From NCBI RefSeq assembly GCF_021462225.1, contig NC_061795.1:1999001-2063000 (forward strand): DNA of 64,000 bases, in the 5' to 3' direction. The translations under genes and the position numbers were made by a program. Below the pieces are notes generated by a model. It saw only the letters and a program-made list of their open reading frames with translations, made no database searches and was not told the DNA's origin. This DNA is from Girardinichthys multiradiatus. Lineage: Eukaryota > Chordata > Actinopteri > Cyprinodontiformes > Goodeidae. Shown one piece after another: positions 1-25,089 of this stretch; position 1 is the first letter of the stretch; the number at the start of each line of letters is the position of its first letter.

Positions 1-300
1 CCTCCTCTGCTGCCTCAGTGTCGCAGCATCCAGGACCTCTGAGTTTTCCGCCCGCATCCCTGTAAACATGATAGAGGCTGGGTGTGAGGAAACACGCAGA
101 TCTGTTTGTGTGAGTGAGCCCTTCCTCCTGTTCTGGTTCTGCCTGCAGCCGAGACGAGGAAAACCCGAGGCATTACGTCTTATAGAGGAGGAGGGAGACT
201 TTCCACCGTGACAGCAACACAGGCGGTGAAGTTAGACAGTGTGAGATTTGATTTCTGCTCTGAACCTTCAAAATAAACCCTCCAACAACAGAATATATAC
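1..300 (+). other. Possible 3' end of an unidentified upstream gene
   Basis: A polypyrimidine tract and CAG at 146-148 could be a splice acceptor, and GTAAAC at 62 could be the donor of a preceding exon, implying an intron of about 87 bp. Downstream of the acceptor two reading frames are possible: one runs to TAA at 274-276, the other stops at TAG near 183. An AATAAA lies at 272-277. I do not recognise either short C-terminus, and neither matches what I recall of the human neighbour IPO7. It could equally be non-coding. Confidence 0.2.
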
Positions 301-1398
301 AACACATAATGTTTTCACTGAATAATTCATGCCGTGTCACAAGGTTATAAGAAATTTATATATACATGAATATCGTTCAAACCACATATTAAGAGTATCT
401 GTATAATAAGACACTTTGACATATGCTTTGAAATCATTCCTCTTCACACTTAAATCATTCAGTTAAGGTCTAAATAAAGTGGAACTGCAATGCTCTGGTC
501 TGAACTCCTTGTTATTGTAGCTCCACAGGCTCCTCTTTTACCTGTTCTCAGGTGCAATTGAGTGCAACTTGTTTTGGTGCCGCCTCTTTAAACGCTGTTG
601 AGACACTTCAGACGCTTCCCCCCTCCAGGTCAAATAGCATTCCACTTTAACCCCTTCAGCCATTTTTGTAGTTTGATAACAGAGATAGAATTATCCAGCA
701 GCACAGAAACAAGACAAAAACAATGCTAAACTGTTTATGTAATAATAATATTCAAAACATGCAGTACGGTTCAGTCCTCATGGAGCTAAAAGCAGCACAC
801 AGCACTAACATAAGCAGAAGGTACGATGCTACTGCTATCAACACAATGGCCAGGACGTCATATCGACACAATAAATTTAAAGTTTGTTGTCATTTTAGCG
901 TTATTTGCAGCTTACCGCTTTGCTGTGTCCGTCGTCTCCAAGACAGAAGGAACTGACCCCTTAATCAGATGAAGTCTTTCAGCAAATCTTTCTTGATACT
1001 GGTGGAGGTTGCTGACGGCACTCGTCCTTGACGTGGAGGAAATAGGAATTTACCCCACTGATGTGGGAACATTTCTGTGAAAAATAACAACAAACCAGAT
1101 ACTTCAAGGAGGTTCTGATGCTGTGGGACAGTGTAATGATTTGTGTGGGTTAATACACCCAACGACCAACTGAAAAATACGACCCAAACACAATGTAAAG
1201 ATATCTCCACAACACCTGGAGAGACTAAATTCAACTTTTCTACATTTCTACAGACTCCACGTACACAACAAAATGTATATAAAGGGTAAAAAAGTGGATT
1301 TCGCATGATATGTCCCCTTTAAATATCCATTCTTTACAACTAATTTTCTTGCTCATTATACTTCCATGTAGCAAATAAACTCATAACTGACCTTTATA
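300..1398. other. No gene or repeat recognised
   Basis: AT-rich sequence. Short open frames (for example 723-956 and 965-1306) have no family resemblance or splice context. I see nothing definable here. Confidence 0.5.
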
Positions 1399-3232
1399 CA
1401 CTGCTCCAAAAAATTAAAGGAACACTTTTACAACATATCAGATTTCAACTGGGAAAAAATAATCATGCTGGATATCTATACTGATATGGAATGGGTGGCA
1501 GGAAGAACCCAGGACCCACAGCACCAGTAAAGGGTCTAACAATGGGTCCAAGGATTTCATCCTGAAACCTAATGACAGTCAGGGTGCATTTTTCCTGGTC
1601 TGTGTCCCTCCATGGAGATGCCTCCCCAGACCAACACTGACTCACCACCAAACCAGTCATGCTGAACAATGTTGCAGGCAGCATAACATTCACCACAGCT
1701 TCTTGAGACCCTTTCACAACTATGAGTCCAGAGTGAACCTGCTCTCATCTATCACAAGAACAGGGCGCCAGTGTCGACCTGCCAGTTCTGGTGTTCTCTG
1801 GCAAATGCCAGTCGAGTTCAGTGTTGCCAGATCCCGCGAGATAAACAAGTAACCAGTTCTATGAAAACAAGCCCAACAGGCAACCCACCACACTGTGTAA
1901 AATAGAGGCCGTTTGTAAACAGTAGAAAGGTATACAATTATTATGACATTATACATAAACACCAGCACAATTATGCTAATCCCTTTCACCATCAAATTTT
2001 TTAGAATTTAAAATAATTGAATAACGACTACTTTCAAACTCTGATTAAAAGAAAAGTGCATTTTGCATACATAACAATAAAATGAAAGTAAACTCAGTCA
2101 ATAAAAATAAACTTTCTTTAAACTTTAAACAGGCCTAGTTTCTTTCCTTGTCAGATATCACATATTTAAAAATCAGCTTAAAGCCTGGCACAGATGAAAA
2201 AGATGCAAAAGCAGCATTTACTTGGACTACAATACACCATTGCTATTTTCCCCACTTATGCAACTCATTCTGATGGTGTCACTCTGGGCTCCTGCGTGTG
2301 TGTTTGGGGTCTGCAGTCAGCTCAGGCGGGCGTGATACCCAGGAACCGAGAGCATGGAAAGAACAAACTACTTACCACTCATGTTTTCTTTATTGTGGGG
2401 GTTTCCCTCAGAAAGAAAGCCAAGCCCAAATATGCAACGTGAAGTCGCATATTTGGGCATATATTTGCATGCAATATGCAATATTTGCATGCAACTCACG
2501 AGATTTGCGAGCAACTTCAGAGAAAAACAAGCCCAAAGTCACTTATAATAAGTGGACTTGGCAACACTGGTCAAGCTTCACAGTGCCAGGCAATGAGCAC
2601 ATGGCCTACTAGAGGCCTACCCCCTCCGACCACCCTCATGAAGTCTGTTTCTATTGGTTTGGTCAGAGACATTCACACCAATGGCACACTGGAGGTCACT
2701 CTGTAGGGCTCTGGCAGTACTCATTATGTTCCTTCTTGCCCAAAGGATAGATACCGGTCCTGCTGATGGGTTCAGGACCTCCAACGGCCCTGTCCAGCTC
2801 TTCTAGAGTATCTGCCTGTCTCCTGGAATCTCTTCCATGCTCTTGAGACTGTGCTGAGAGATACAGCAAACCTTTGGGCAATGGCACCTATTGATGTAAG
2901 ATCCTGGTGGAGCTGGACTGCCTGTGCAACTTCTGTAGGGTCCAGGTATCGGCTCATGCTAGCAGTAGTGACACTGACCCTGGTCAAATGCAAAACTACT
3001 GAAAAGCAGTCAAAACATGAGGAGGGAAAAATGGTTGTGGCCTCCACGTGCAAACCATTCCTGTTTTGGGGGTTCATCTCATTGTTGCCCCTTTACTGCA
3101 CCTGTTGTTAATTTATTAACACTAAAACAGCTGACACTGATGAACGACCCCCTCTACTGCTGAACTGACCAGATCAATATTCCAGGAGTTTAACTGACCT
3201 TATATTATACTGTGATTAATACATGTTCCAAT
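1399..3232 (-). mobile_element. Decayed Tc1-like transposon (family B), interrupted by a hAT element
   Basis: The left end after TA at 1397-1398 reads cactgctccaaaaaattaaa, nearly the terminal repeat of the intact family-B elements at 19657 and 50535. The right end near 3232 keeps a diverged version. On the minus strand the transposase N-terminal helix-turn-helix (AVSLSTVSRAWKRFQETG) is readable at about 2770-2960 and a middle part (GAVGPGFFL) at 1463-1717. The frame is broken, the catalytic C-terminal part is missing, and a 751-bp insertion splits the gene. It is a dead copy of the same family as the two intact ones. Confidence 0.85.
1819..2569. mobile_element. Non-autonomous hAT-like element inside the decayed Tc1
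   Basis: The ends are inverted: cagtgttgcca at 1819 and tggcaacactg ending at 2569. It is flanked by 8-bp near-duplicates gtcgagtt (1811-1818) and gtcaagct (2570-2577), 6 of 8 identical, which is the hAT target-duplication length. Removing it restores colinearity with the intact family-B elements. No transposase is visible inside. The superfamily call is inferred from duplication length and ends. Confidence 0.7.
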
Positions 3233-3570
3233 CAAATTCATTAAAAATACCTTTTGAAAATAGCGACCATTAAGCAGGTATTAAACATACTTTTCATTAA
3301 AGCCCGCATTACTGTATTAAAAAAGGCTTTTTTTATTGGTCTGGTGTAATATTCTAATCTTAAATGTCGTGTTTTCATTAGCTGTAAGCGGAAAATCATC
3401 ACAGCAGAAAAACATCAGTCTGTGTGTAATTAATTTATATAATGTGTTTCATTTTGTGAATTGTGTTAGTGAAATTTATGAACTTTTCAATAAATTTATT
3501 ATTTGTTGTTATTATATCTATATTTAAAAATATTACTTAGCTCTTTAGCCAAAGTTATTAAGGGCTATTG
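3233..3570. other. AT-rich spacer
   Basis: Low-complexity AT-rich sequence between two transposon remnants. No feature seen. Confidence 0.5.
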
Positions 3571-3574
3571 TGGT

Positions 3575-3975
3575 AGGGCCGGACCAAAGAGCAAAAGGAC
3601 TGAGCTAAGATCCTGTGGGACTTCCAGATACAAACCGACTAAATGGTAATGGCCAATCAACCGAACATTGTGATCATTGATGAGCAGTAGAGGACAGCTG
3701 TTGTGATTCATGTGGTCGTCCCAAACGATGGAAACATCGCTAACAAGGAACATGAGAAAGGGGAGAAATTTCAGGGCCTCAGAGAAGACAGCTCGAGAGA
3801 ACCTGGCAAGTGAAGGCAACAGTAGTGCCCGTGGTCACTGGAGCACTTGGGGCAGTGACCTTACGCTCGAGAAGTGCCTCCAACAGACACCTGGAGAATC
3901 ACTGGAGATCTCAGTCCAGAAGAGCACAGTTCTGATACTGCAAAAGACCCACAGGCTCCTAGGCCTCTAGTAGAT
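3575..3975 (+). pseudogene. LINE pol C-terminal remnant
   Basis: Broken + strand frames give pieces resembling the C-terminal part of pol proteins seen with reverse transcriptases in fish and cnidarian genomes: ILWDFQIQTD, then MANQPNIVIID, then VVIHVVVPNDGNI, then EISVQKSTVL near the end at about 3900-3970. Stops and frame changes interrupt it. The family is recalled by sequence feel, not by search, so the exact clade is uncertain. Confidence 0.4.
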
Positions 3976-4511
3976 GAACAGCCACCTACCCTACCCAGGT
4001 GAATGGAGGGGTGGGTGAGAGAAGAAGTTCCAAAATTTTGATTTTCCTCTGATTAAGTCAGTGTTTTGATGATTTGGATGTATTCTTAAATCTCATTGTG
4101 CTGTTAAAAAAATTTAACCCATCTTCAAATTTTTTTCAAAACTTTCTAGTATACAGCTGAAGGTTTTGAATCAAACTGACTAGAATTTGCAATTATTCAG
4201 TTTCATCCGCATCAACAAAATCCAGAGTTCCAGTAAATAAGTAATTTAAAAAGAAATTTCAACACAGTTAAATGTAAAAAGTAAACAAATATTTTGATTA
4301 TTCTTTTAACAGTGAATGTAATGTTCTTTTTTAGTAAAGATCAGTGTTGTTTGGGGTCGGATCTACTTTTTGGATTCTGGGCCAAAGTTCAAGCTTGGTT
4401 CATCAGTCCATAGCACATTCTCCCACAATGTTTTGGGGTATTTAAGGGAGGTCAGGTGTTTTTCTTTGGAAGAAAAGATGCCTGTATTCCAGCTCTACTC
4501 CTCAGCACATA
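3976..4511. other. Intergenic sequence with a possible older transposon scrap
   Basis: AT-rich. The part at about 4370-4510 immediately left of Tc1 copy A1 looks like degraded transposase-type sequence (a repeat into which A1 landed), but I could not assign it. Confidence 0.3.
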
Positions 4512-6074
4512 CAGGTCCTTCTCAAAATATTAGCATGATAAAGTTCATTATTTTCCATAATGTAATGATGAAAATTTAACATTCATATATTTTAGATTCA
4601 TTGCACACTAACTGAAATATTTCAGGTCTTTTATTGTCTTAATACGGATGATTTTGGCATACAGCTCATGAAAACCCAAAATTCCTATCTCACAAAATTA
4701 GCATATTTCATCTGACCAATAAAAGAAAAGTGTTTTTAATACAAAAAACGTCAACCTTCAAATAATCATGTACAGTTATGCACTCAATACTTGGTCGGGA
4801 ATCCTTTTGCAGAAATGACTGCTTCAATGCGGCGTGGCATGGAGGCAATCAGCCTGTGGCACTGCTGAGGTCTTATGGAGGCCCAGGATGCTTCGATAGC
4901 GGCCTTTAGCTCATCCAGAGTGTTGGGTCTTGAGTCTCTCAACGTTCTCTTCACAATATCCCACAGATTCTCTATGGGGTTCAGGTCAGGAGAGTTGGCA
5001 GGCCAATTGAGCACAGTGATACCATGGTCAGTAAACCATTTACCAGTGGTTTTGGCACTGTGAGCAGGTGCCAGGTCGTGCTGAAAAATGAAATCTTCAT
5101 CTCCATAAAGCTTTTCAGCAGATGGAAGCATGAAGTGCTCCAAAATCTCCTGATAGCTAGCTGCATTGACCCTGCCCTTGATAAAACACAGTGGACCAAC
5201 ACCAGCAGCTGACACGGCACCCCAGACCATCACTGACTGTGGGTACTTGACACTGGACTTCTGGCATTTTGGCATTTCCTTCTCCCCAGTCTTCCTCCAG
5301 ACTCTGGCACCTTGATTTCCGAATGACATGCAGAATTTGCTTTCATCCGAAAAAAGTACTTTGGACCACTGAGCAACAGTCCAGTGCTGCTTCTCTGTAG
5401 CCCAGGTCTGGGGAATGCGGCACCTGTAGCCCATTTCCTGCACACGCCTGTGCACGGTGGCTCTGGATGTTTCTACTCCAGACTCAGTCCACTGCTTCCG
5501 CAGGTCCCCCAAGGTCTGGAATTGGCCCTTCTCCACAATCTTCCTCAGGGTCCGGTCACCTCTTCTCGTTGTGCAGCGTTTTCTGCCACACTTTTTCCTT
5601 CCCACAGACTTCCCACTGAGGTGCCTTGATACAGCACTCTGGGAACAGCCTATTCGTTCAGAAATGTCTTTCTGTGTCTTACCCTCTTGCTTGAGGGTGT
5701 CAATAGTGGCCTTCTGGACAGCAGTCAGGTCGGCAGTCTTACCCATGATTGGGGTTTTGAGTGATGAACCAGGCTGGGAGTTTTAAAGGCCTCAGGAATC
5801 TTTTGCAGGTGTTTAAAGTTAACTCGTTGATTCAGATGATTAGGTTCATAGCTCGTTTAGAGACCCTTTTAATGATATGCTAATTTTGTGAGATAGGAAT
5901 TTTGGGTTTTCATGAGCTGTATGCCAAAATCATCCGTATTAAGACAATAAAAGACCTGAAATATTTCAGTTAGTGTGCAATGAATCTAAAATATATAAAT
6001 GTTAAATTTTAATCATTACATTATGGAAAATAATGAACTTTATCACAATATGCTAATATTTTGAGAAGGACCTG
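4512..6074 (-). mobile_element. Tc1-like transposon, family A, copy 1
   Basis: The element is bounded by TA dinucleotides at 4510-4511 and 6075-6076, the Tc1/mariner target duplication. Its ends read caggtccttctcaaaatatt and the reverse complement, extending into terminal inverted repeats of roughly 200 bp that contain the tract gattttggcatacagctcat. It is 1563 bp, shorter than the 1610-bp copies at 27373 and 43690 because of a deletion in the coding region. Confidence 0.95.
4784..5746 (-). CDS. Tc1-like transposase, family A copy 1 (320 aa, internal deletion)
   Basis: Cut-and-paste DDE transposase acting on its own long terminal repeats. The N-terminal paired-type helix-turn-helix (residues 1-55, SQSAVSRHLSGK) is followed by a basic GRKKCGRKR stretch. 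The DD34E catalytic residues are present: D in LFSDESKF, D in FQHDLAPAH, E in NPIENLWD. Compared with the 334-aa copies it lacks 14 residues after RIPQ, just before TWATEKQHW, an in-frame 42-bp loss in the linker between the DNA-binding and catalytic regions. It is open throughout, but probably impaired. The start is the Met shared with the other copies. Confidence 0.9.
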   Translation of the reverse strand: MGKTADLTAVQKATIDTLKQEGKTQKDISERIGCSQSAVSRHLSGKSVGRKKCGRKRCTTRRGDRTLRKIVEKGQFQTLGDLRKQWTESGVETSRATVHRRVQEMGYRCRIPQTWATEKQHWTVAQWSKVLFSDESKFCMSFGNQGARVWRKTGEKEMPKCQKSSVKYPQSVMVWGAVSAAGVGPLCFIKGRVNAASYQEILEHFMLPSAEKLYGDEDFIFQHDLAPAHSAKTTGKWFTDHGITVLNWPANSPDLNPIENLWDIVKRTLRDSRPNTLDELKAAIEASWASIRPQQCHRLIASMPRRIEAVISAKGFPTKY

Positions 6075-6076
6075 TA

Positions 6077-7500
6077 CACATGTAGAAACAGGAGATTAAT
6101 TTCACACGCAGAAAACAACCAACTACTGCTGGAGATGTCTATGGTGCCTTCAGTGTTGCTGTCTGCCTCTTTTCTGCTCTGATCCTGACTGATACCTTTG
6201 TACAATATGATGCTTTGGAGCCATTGTCACACTTCTGCAAACTATGGCTTTGGCTTAAGGATGCAGATGAGCAAATGTCAGGAAGATTCTACTAGGACCG
6301 TCATGCTTTATTTTTGATAAACCACAATATCTATAATTGATGTTAGGTGTGTAGCCAATAAAACTAAATGCCAAAAATGAAATAAAAGTTATTGTTTCAA
6401 CAAACTATTAATTTAAGGGGTGTACTCTTGTGCAACTTGGTTATTGTACCCTTTTTATGTTGCATTTCTTCTCCAAACAGATGTGGTTTTCAGCTGAATT
6501 GTTCAGGACAATTGCCACATTAAAGGTGGGAAAAGTTCTAAAATAATCTACCGTGGTCTCATCTTGTACATCACATTACAACAGGGGAATACATGGTTAA
6601 GACCCACTGTAAATATTAAATGTATACTCTTTTAAAGAGATATTGATACAATTTACAAATATTTTGCTTTTTAAGCAATATCTCATCTTTAATGATGTTC
6701 TAGTTATGTTATTGCTATCATTTACAGGCCCAGGATACAATCAGATGATCTCACACTGCATTTTAATTTTGTTACACTTTGGAAGTTTAGGTTCTAAATA
6801 TGGATGCATTGTTGTATATCGGATTTTTCTTTAAGTTATTAGTAGTTAATAAACAATAATAAAATGGAGATGGAGAGTGTGTGCTTGCCACTGCCACTGT
6901 TTTTGACTTCAACGTTTGATAGAGATAACCTCCCTACCCCTGACCTTAATTCTTTATTTCAGTTTTTGATCAATCCTCTTTAATCAGGACAAAGGGGATA
7001 TATAAAAGATCCTCAGACGAGATCTTCATAAATATTATATATTTCAGAAATAGTTTTATGGAAATAAGAGAGCTAACAAAACAAAAAAAAAACACTTTGA
7101 ATTTATAATCCAAACCTGAACTACATTATTTGTAGTTTATGGTAGTCACATTATGTTGCAGCAAAACACCTTTATGTGCTGTTGTGCAAATAGATTTCCT
7201 GATTTCTATTTGTTTAAATACCATTTATATTATATGCAATACATCGTTTGTCAGATCCGCTTTGTGTAGTCTGCACTGCCATGTGTCAACTCCACGGACA
7301 TGTTATTCCATTCAGGCTGTTTTCACTGCATTGCCCACATTCCCCTTTTTTTCCCACACGACCTTGTTTTCAACATGGATGCCGATAAACCTGCGCACAC
7401 GTCTATATTTATGCTGCGACAAAATCATTTTAACTGTAGTTTGGGTCGCAGCGTGGATAGGGATCCACAGAGTCGGTTATCCGCTGCCTTGTTTAAAAGT
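6077..7500. other. Intergenic AT-rich sequence upstream of znf143
   Basis: No coding exon, RNA gene or clear repeat recognised. Short open frames have no support. Confidence 0.5.
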
Positions 7501-7559
7501 TGAGATATTTATTTTTCGCGAGGACACGGCGCAGTTACACTGGAAAGCTTGAGACAATG

Positions 7560-7740
7560 CGAAAACCGGCGCGGAATGGCGTCTGTCAGGGGCCCGGGAG
7601 GCTGAATTACTACTCCCGAGGCGGAGCGACAACTAGGCGGACCAATAGGAATTTACTTCACAAAAAACTAACCAATCATATCTTGTGGTAGAACAATAGG
7701 CGGGACAACACTAGGAAGGTTGCGGTGTCATACATGTTCC
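7560..7740 (+). promoter_or_regulatory. znf143: Probable znf143 promoter with paired CCAAT boxes
   Basis: The GC content rises and CpGs appear just upstream of the predicted first exon. CCAAT occurs at 7642-7646 and 7672-7676, spaced 30 bp (about three helical turns), typical of NF-Y-bound TATA-less promoters, with a CAATAGGCGGG at about 7693. At 7606-7618 tactactcccgag resembles half of a ZNF143/Staf binding site. The start site is inferred, not mapped. Confidence 0.5.
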
Positions 7741-7818
7741 TGGTTTGTGAACGTCGCTGATCGTTTCCTGCACAGTTGCATGGTGGTCGAGCAGGAGGAA
7801 TTGTTGGAAATTTTCGAG
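7741..7818 (+). other. znf143: Probable non-coding first exon of znf143
   Basis: Sequence downstream of the CCAAT boxes ends in CGAG followed by GTTAGT at 7819, a good splice donor. It would join to the coding exon with the initiator ATG at 10250, whose acceptor AG lies at 10238-10242. The 5' limit is unknown. It is inferred from position and splice signal only. Confidence 0.4.
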
Positions 7819-8859
7819 GTTAGTGTATAAATTGGTTTTTACCCAGTGTGCATTATTCCCACAGCCATCTCTGTTGCTAGTGGGAGTGTCAGGTTGTGGG
7901 AAGGGATTCGGCTGGAGTTGGGAGAAATGCTTTGAAATGAATAAATGCATAGACATGCAGCGAGGGAAATGCTTAAATCATATATTAGCTCATGGATTCC
8001 TGGGTCTTGTTTCCTTCTCTGTTGCTAGTTGGTCAAACTTGTCTGGGAGCTTATTAGGGACAGCTAGCCTGGTTCTAACTCTCACTTATTGTTCGTTTAT
8101 ATGCCACGAAGCAGCTCAGAAAAACAAAAGCGACCTTATCGACCGCAGCATCCAGGAAACATTTGCTTTCAGCCGCCAAACAAGTCGTGACGGCACCGAT
8201 TGGCGTACTTAGCTGCGACGTTAGCTCACAAGCTAACTAGTTAGCTTACCCCGTTTGACATATCGGTCCTACGGGTGCAGCACCGTGTTGTTAGACTATT
8301 TACCACTGTGGTATTCTACCGGCATGTCCTTCAGGAGTCACATTTAACCATGTTTTTGTATAAAGCGCCATTAAAAATGGAAAATGTCGCAAGTCATAGC
8401 TGTAGCCCATCGTACCTAACCAGCTGGAACTACAAATCAACAAGCGCCAGAACAGAGCAGAGGGGACTGTGTGGCTAATTATGTTAAGTTTTCCCCAGTC
8501 GTCCCAGGTTATGTTACTTTTCGCAGCTACGTTAAGCACCTTTAGTTATTCAGGACCGTCCTCGCACTGCATCAAGAAGTCATTATCCCAGAATGATAAC
8601 AGTAACAAGCAGTTAAGAGATCCAGTGGTAGTTTACATCCTGTTTGTATTAAAAAGCGTTGTTAAACGTCTCAAATGAAATGACAAATTGACCATGTGGT
8701 TGGAGAGCACTTGCTTTATTAAAGCTGGTAAAGGTTCATTAAATGCTCCCCACTGTGACGTTTGCTGACAGCTCTACGTCCATTTTTTGGAAATAAATGA
8801 CAGATTCCCTAATATTGAAGTCAGTAATTTAATTAGTACACAACAAATATGTATGACTT

Positions 8860-10010
8860 ACAATGCCTTGGAAAAATACTCATACTTTTTTCACATTTTG
8901 ACACATAACCACAAAACCTCGCTGTGTTTTATGGCATAGTCCAGCAGCAACTAGCAGTTGTAAAGTGGAAGGTAAATGACTCATGGTTACAAATATGCAC
9001 CTTTTTCTTTACAAATAAAAATCTTTAAAGGTGATGTAAAGTACTACTCAACTTTCTACATTGATACTCCTAATAATCTAGTCCATATGTGTAGAATTTA
9101 AACTCTGTATAAATACAGCTGTTCAGTGAAAGTCTCAGAGGTTTCTTAACATTATGCATCATGAAGTACCAGATAGAGTTGTGGACAGCAGAGTTAGGTT
9201 ATAAAACAATATTAAATGTTTTAAAAATCTCCCAGATAAACCCATTGTATGGTATGACCTTATTAAGATGTGGATATGCACCCAAACCACGGGTCCCCAA
9301 CCTTTTCAATTTAAAGAGCCCTTTTTGCCCTCAGTACAGCTAAATAAAACTTGCCTAGAGCAGCAAATGTTACTTGTGCTTTTGAAAAAAGACTACCTAT
9401 AATATTTTATAAATATCTACTACAGGGAATTGGTTGTCATTTCTGGGGAACAACCATTTTATTTCTAGTTTTAGCTTTTAAAATGAAAAGGCAAAACGAA
9501 GATGGATACATTTTCTTCTAAGGAATGTTAATATTTGTTGAAATGTCTGTAAAAAAGCACATAGTTTTCAGGCTAATGTCACAAAAAGTAGATCTAAAAA
9601 AATACATTACTAGTTTGTTTTGTGGAAATTCACTGCAATTATTCCTGGAGAAAACTGAAAAACAGCATTTGTTATTATATCTCTATTTAAAAACATTAGT
9701 TAGGTCTTTATCACATTTAGCCACAGATGGCAGACCCCTGACCTAAACTGACAGGGTGGGCAAGAAGAGCATTAATTGGTGAAGCAGAGACCTGTGTACG
9801 TAGTAAATGTGCTCTGGAAGAGCTGCGAAGGTTTGCTATTTGTTGTGCACTCCATTTGGCCATTTTGAAAGAACCCATTAATGAAAGAAAGCCATCAGAG
9901 GTTCCTTCTGTAATGTAAAGGAATCCGATTAAATGTGACAGAAGGTGCCCTGGTCAGATGAGACTAAAAGTGACCTTTTTCTGTTTCCTGGAACTCTGCA
10001 GATGAATGTC
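8860..10010 (+). mobile_element. Old Tc1-like element (family E) remnant in znf143 intron 1
   Basis: The left part starts near 8860 (caatgccttggaaaaatact), followed by a transposase-like stretch (gttaggttataaaacaatat) and, after an interruption, cctaaactgacagggtgggc and gaaggtgccctggtcagatg. These are hallmark pieces of an abundant fish Tc1 lineage that also occurs at 18.0, 57.1 and 59.1 kb here. It is degraded, truncated and split by a 453-bp hAT MITE. No functional frame remains. Confidence 0.7.
9288..9740. mobile_element. hAT-like MITE inside the family-E Tc1
   Basis: The ends are cacgggtccccaacc and, inverted, gacccctg. The flanks acccaaac (9280-9287) and acctaaac (9741-9748) form an 8-bp duplication with one mismatch, as for hAT elements. 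The right flank runs straight on into the Tc1 sequence ctgacagggtgggc, so the insertion into an older Tc1 is clear. No open frame of note. Confidence 0.75.
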
Positions 10011-10249
10011 TGATTTGGTTCCAGCACATACGTTGACACATTAACACTGAATTACAAGATTATAAACCACACCAAACGATCTTACTTGTATATCTAAAAA
10101 GGCAAATGTTGCGTATGTGGCACGAACAGACAATTTTGACATTCATCATTTGGTCAGATGTTTAGTCAGGTTTAAGAGCTCGTGTGTGTTTGCTGATCTG
10201 TGAGCACCAGAGTTGAATCTGCTTCGTTTGTCACCCCAGCAGCTGAAGC

Positions 10250-24068
<13,819 letters not shown>

Positions 24069-24340
24069 CTGGTGACTCCATATCCACGGTGAATGAAGAT
24101 CTTTTCAAATGAACCTAATATTTGGGAGAAATCATCTCTTCCTCAGTTTTGTTTTTCACAACTGAACTTTGCTTTTATGTGTAAATAGGATTTTGATAAC
24201 TGAAGCTATGTTATGCTATTTTTTTTCTCTGACGAGAAAAGATTATAGGCTATTAATGCTTTCTACTGATGCTTAATGCACAGGACAATGTACAGAAAAT
24301 GCTATTTCTAAAAATAAAAGATTGTGCGAATACAATTGAC
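24069..24340 (+). terminator. znf143: znf143 3' UTR and polyadenylation signal
   Basis: Directly follows the TGA at 24066-24068. AATAAA occurs at 24313-24318, giving a 3' UTR of roughly 260-270 nt. The cleavage site is inferred. Confidence 0.7.
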
Positions 24341-24664
24341 TGAACACCTGTTCTTGATCCACTCCTGCCTGTCCAAGAATGTGTTGAACAAAGTCATGTA
24401 ACAAAGTGGAAATATGACCTAAAATTGAGATATTAATAAAAAACAACCAATGTGATGTTTTATCTCTGAATTTAGGACCGCTAAAGATAAGGTTAGATGA
24501 GTTACAATATGTATTAATTCATTAATATGTTTTGTAGTGTGTCTCTTTTTGAATGTCTGTTTCACTCCTGCATGGCTCTGCTCTAAGAATGGTACCGAAA
24601 TAACATATTTTGGTCAAAACCTTTGAGAGGCCTAAAAAGACCTGTTTAGACATATCACACCTAC
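24341..24664. other. Spacer between znf143 and the Harbinger element
   Basis: AT-rich sequence. No feature recognised. Confidence 0.5.
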
Positions 24665-25089
24665 GGTGGCCGGGGGGTGCAAACCAACATTACAAAATCT
24701 AAAACACTTTTACAAACCTAAAGACAAATTAACATTTCAAAAAACAATTTAACAAGATGCGAAACAAATTTACATTTCAGAAAACACTTTTACAAGTACT
24801 GAAACATTTACATTTGACAATCAACCGGAAAGGGAATGTACCAACGCCGAGGCTGACCCGGAAGTCAGCCTCAGGGGCTGCATCCTTCGAAGGCCGTATT
24901 TGTAGGCCGATTACGTCACAGCGCGGCGACGAAGGCTGTCCCAATTCATGAATCATTCCGAGCAAATGCTGCCGACAAATGTGTCCTTATTTTGCCCGAT
25001 TTGAAGGATGGGTCGTGAGTATCCTTCGTGGCCCATCATTTCCCATCATTCATTGCGGGTCGAAGCGGATTGGTCAAGCAGGGGAAGCC

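Noticed and set aside
5384..5786. Open frames antisense to the Tc1 transposases (also near 28250-28694, 43978-44422, 20371-20856, 51243-51728)
   Set aside because: They recur wherever the transposase gene does, as shadow frames. Nothing suggests expression.
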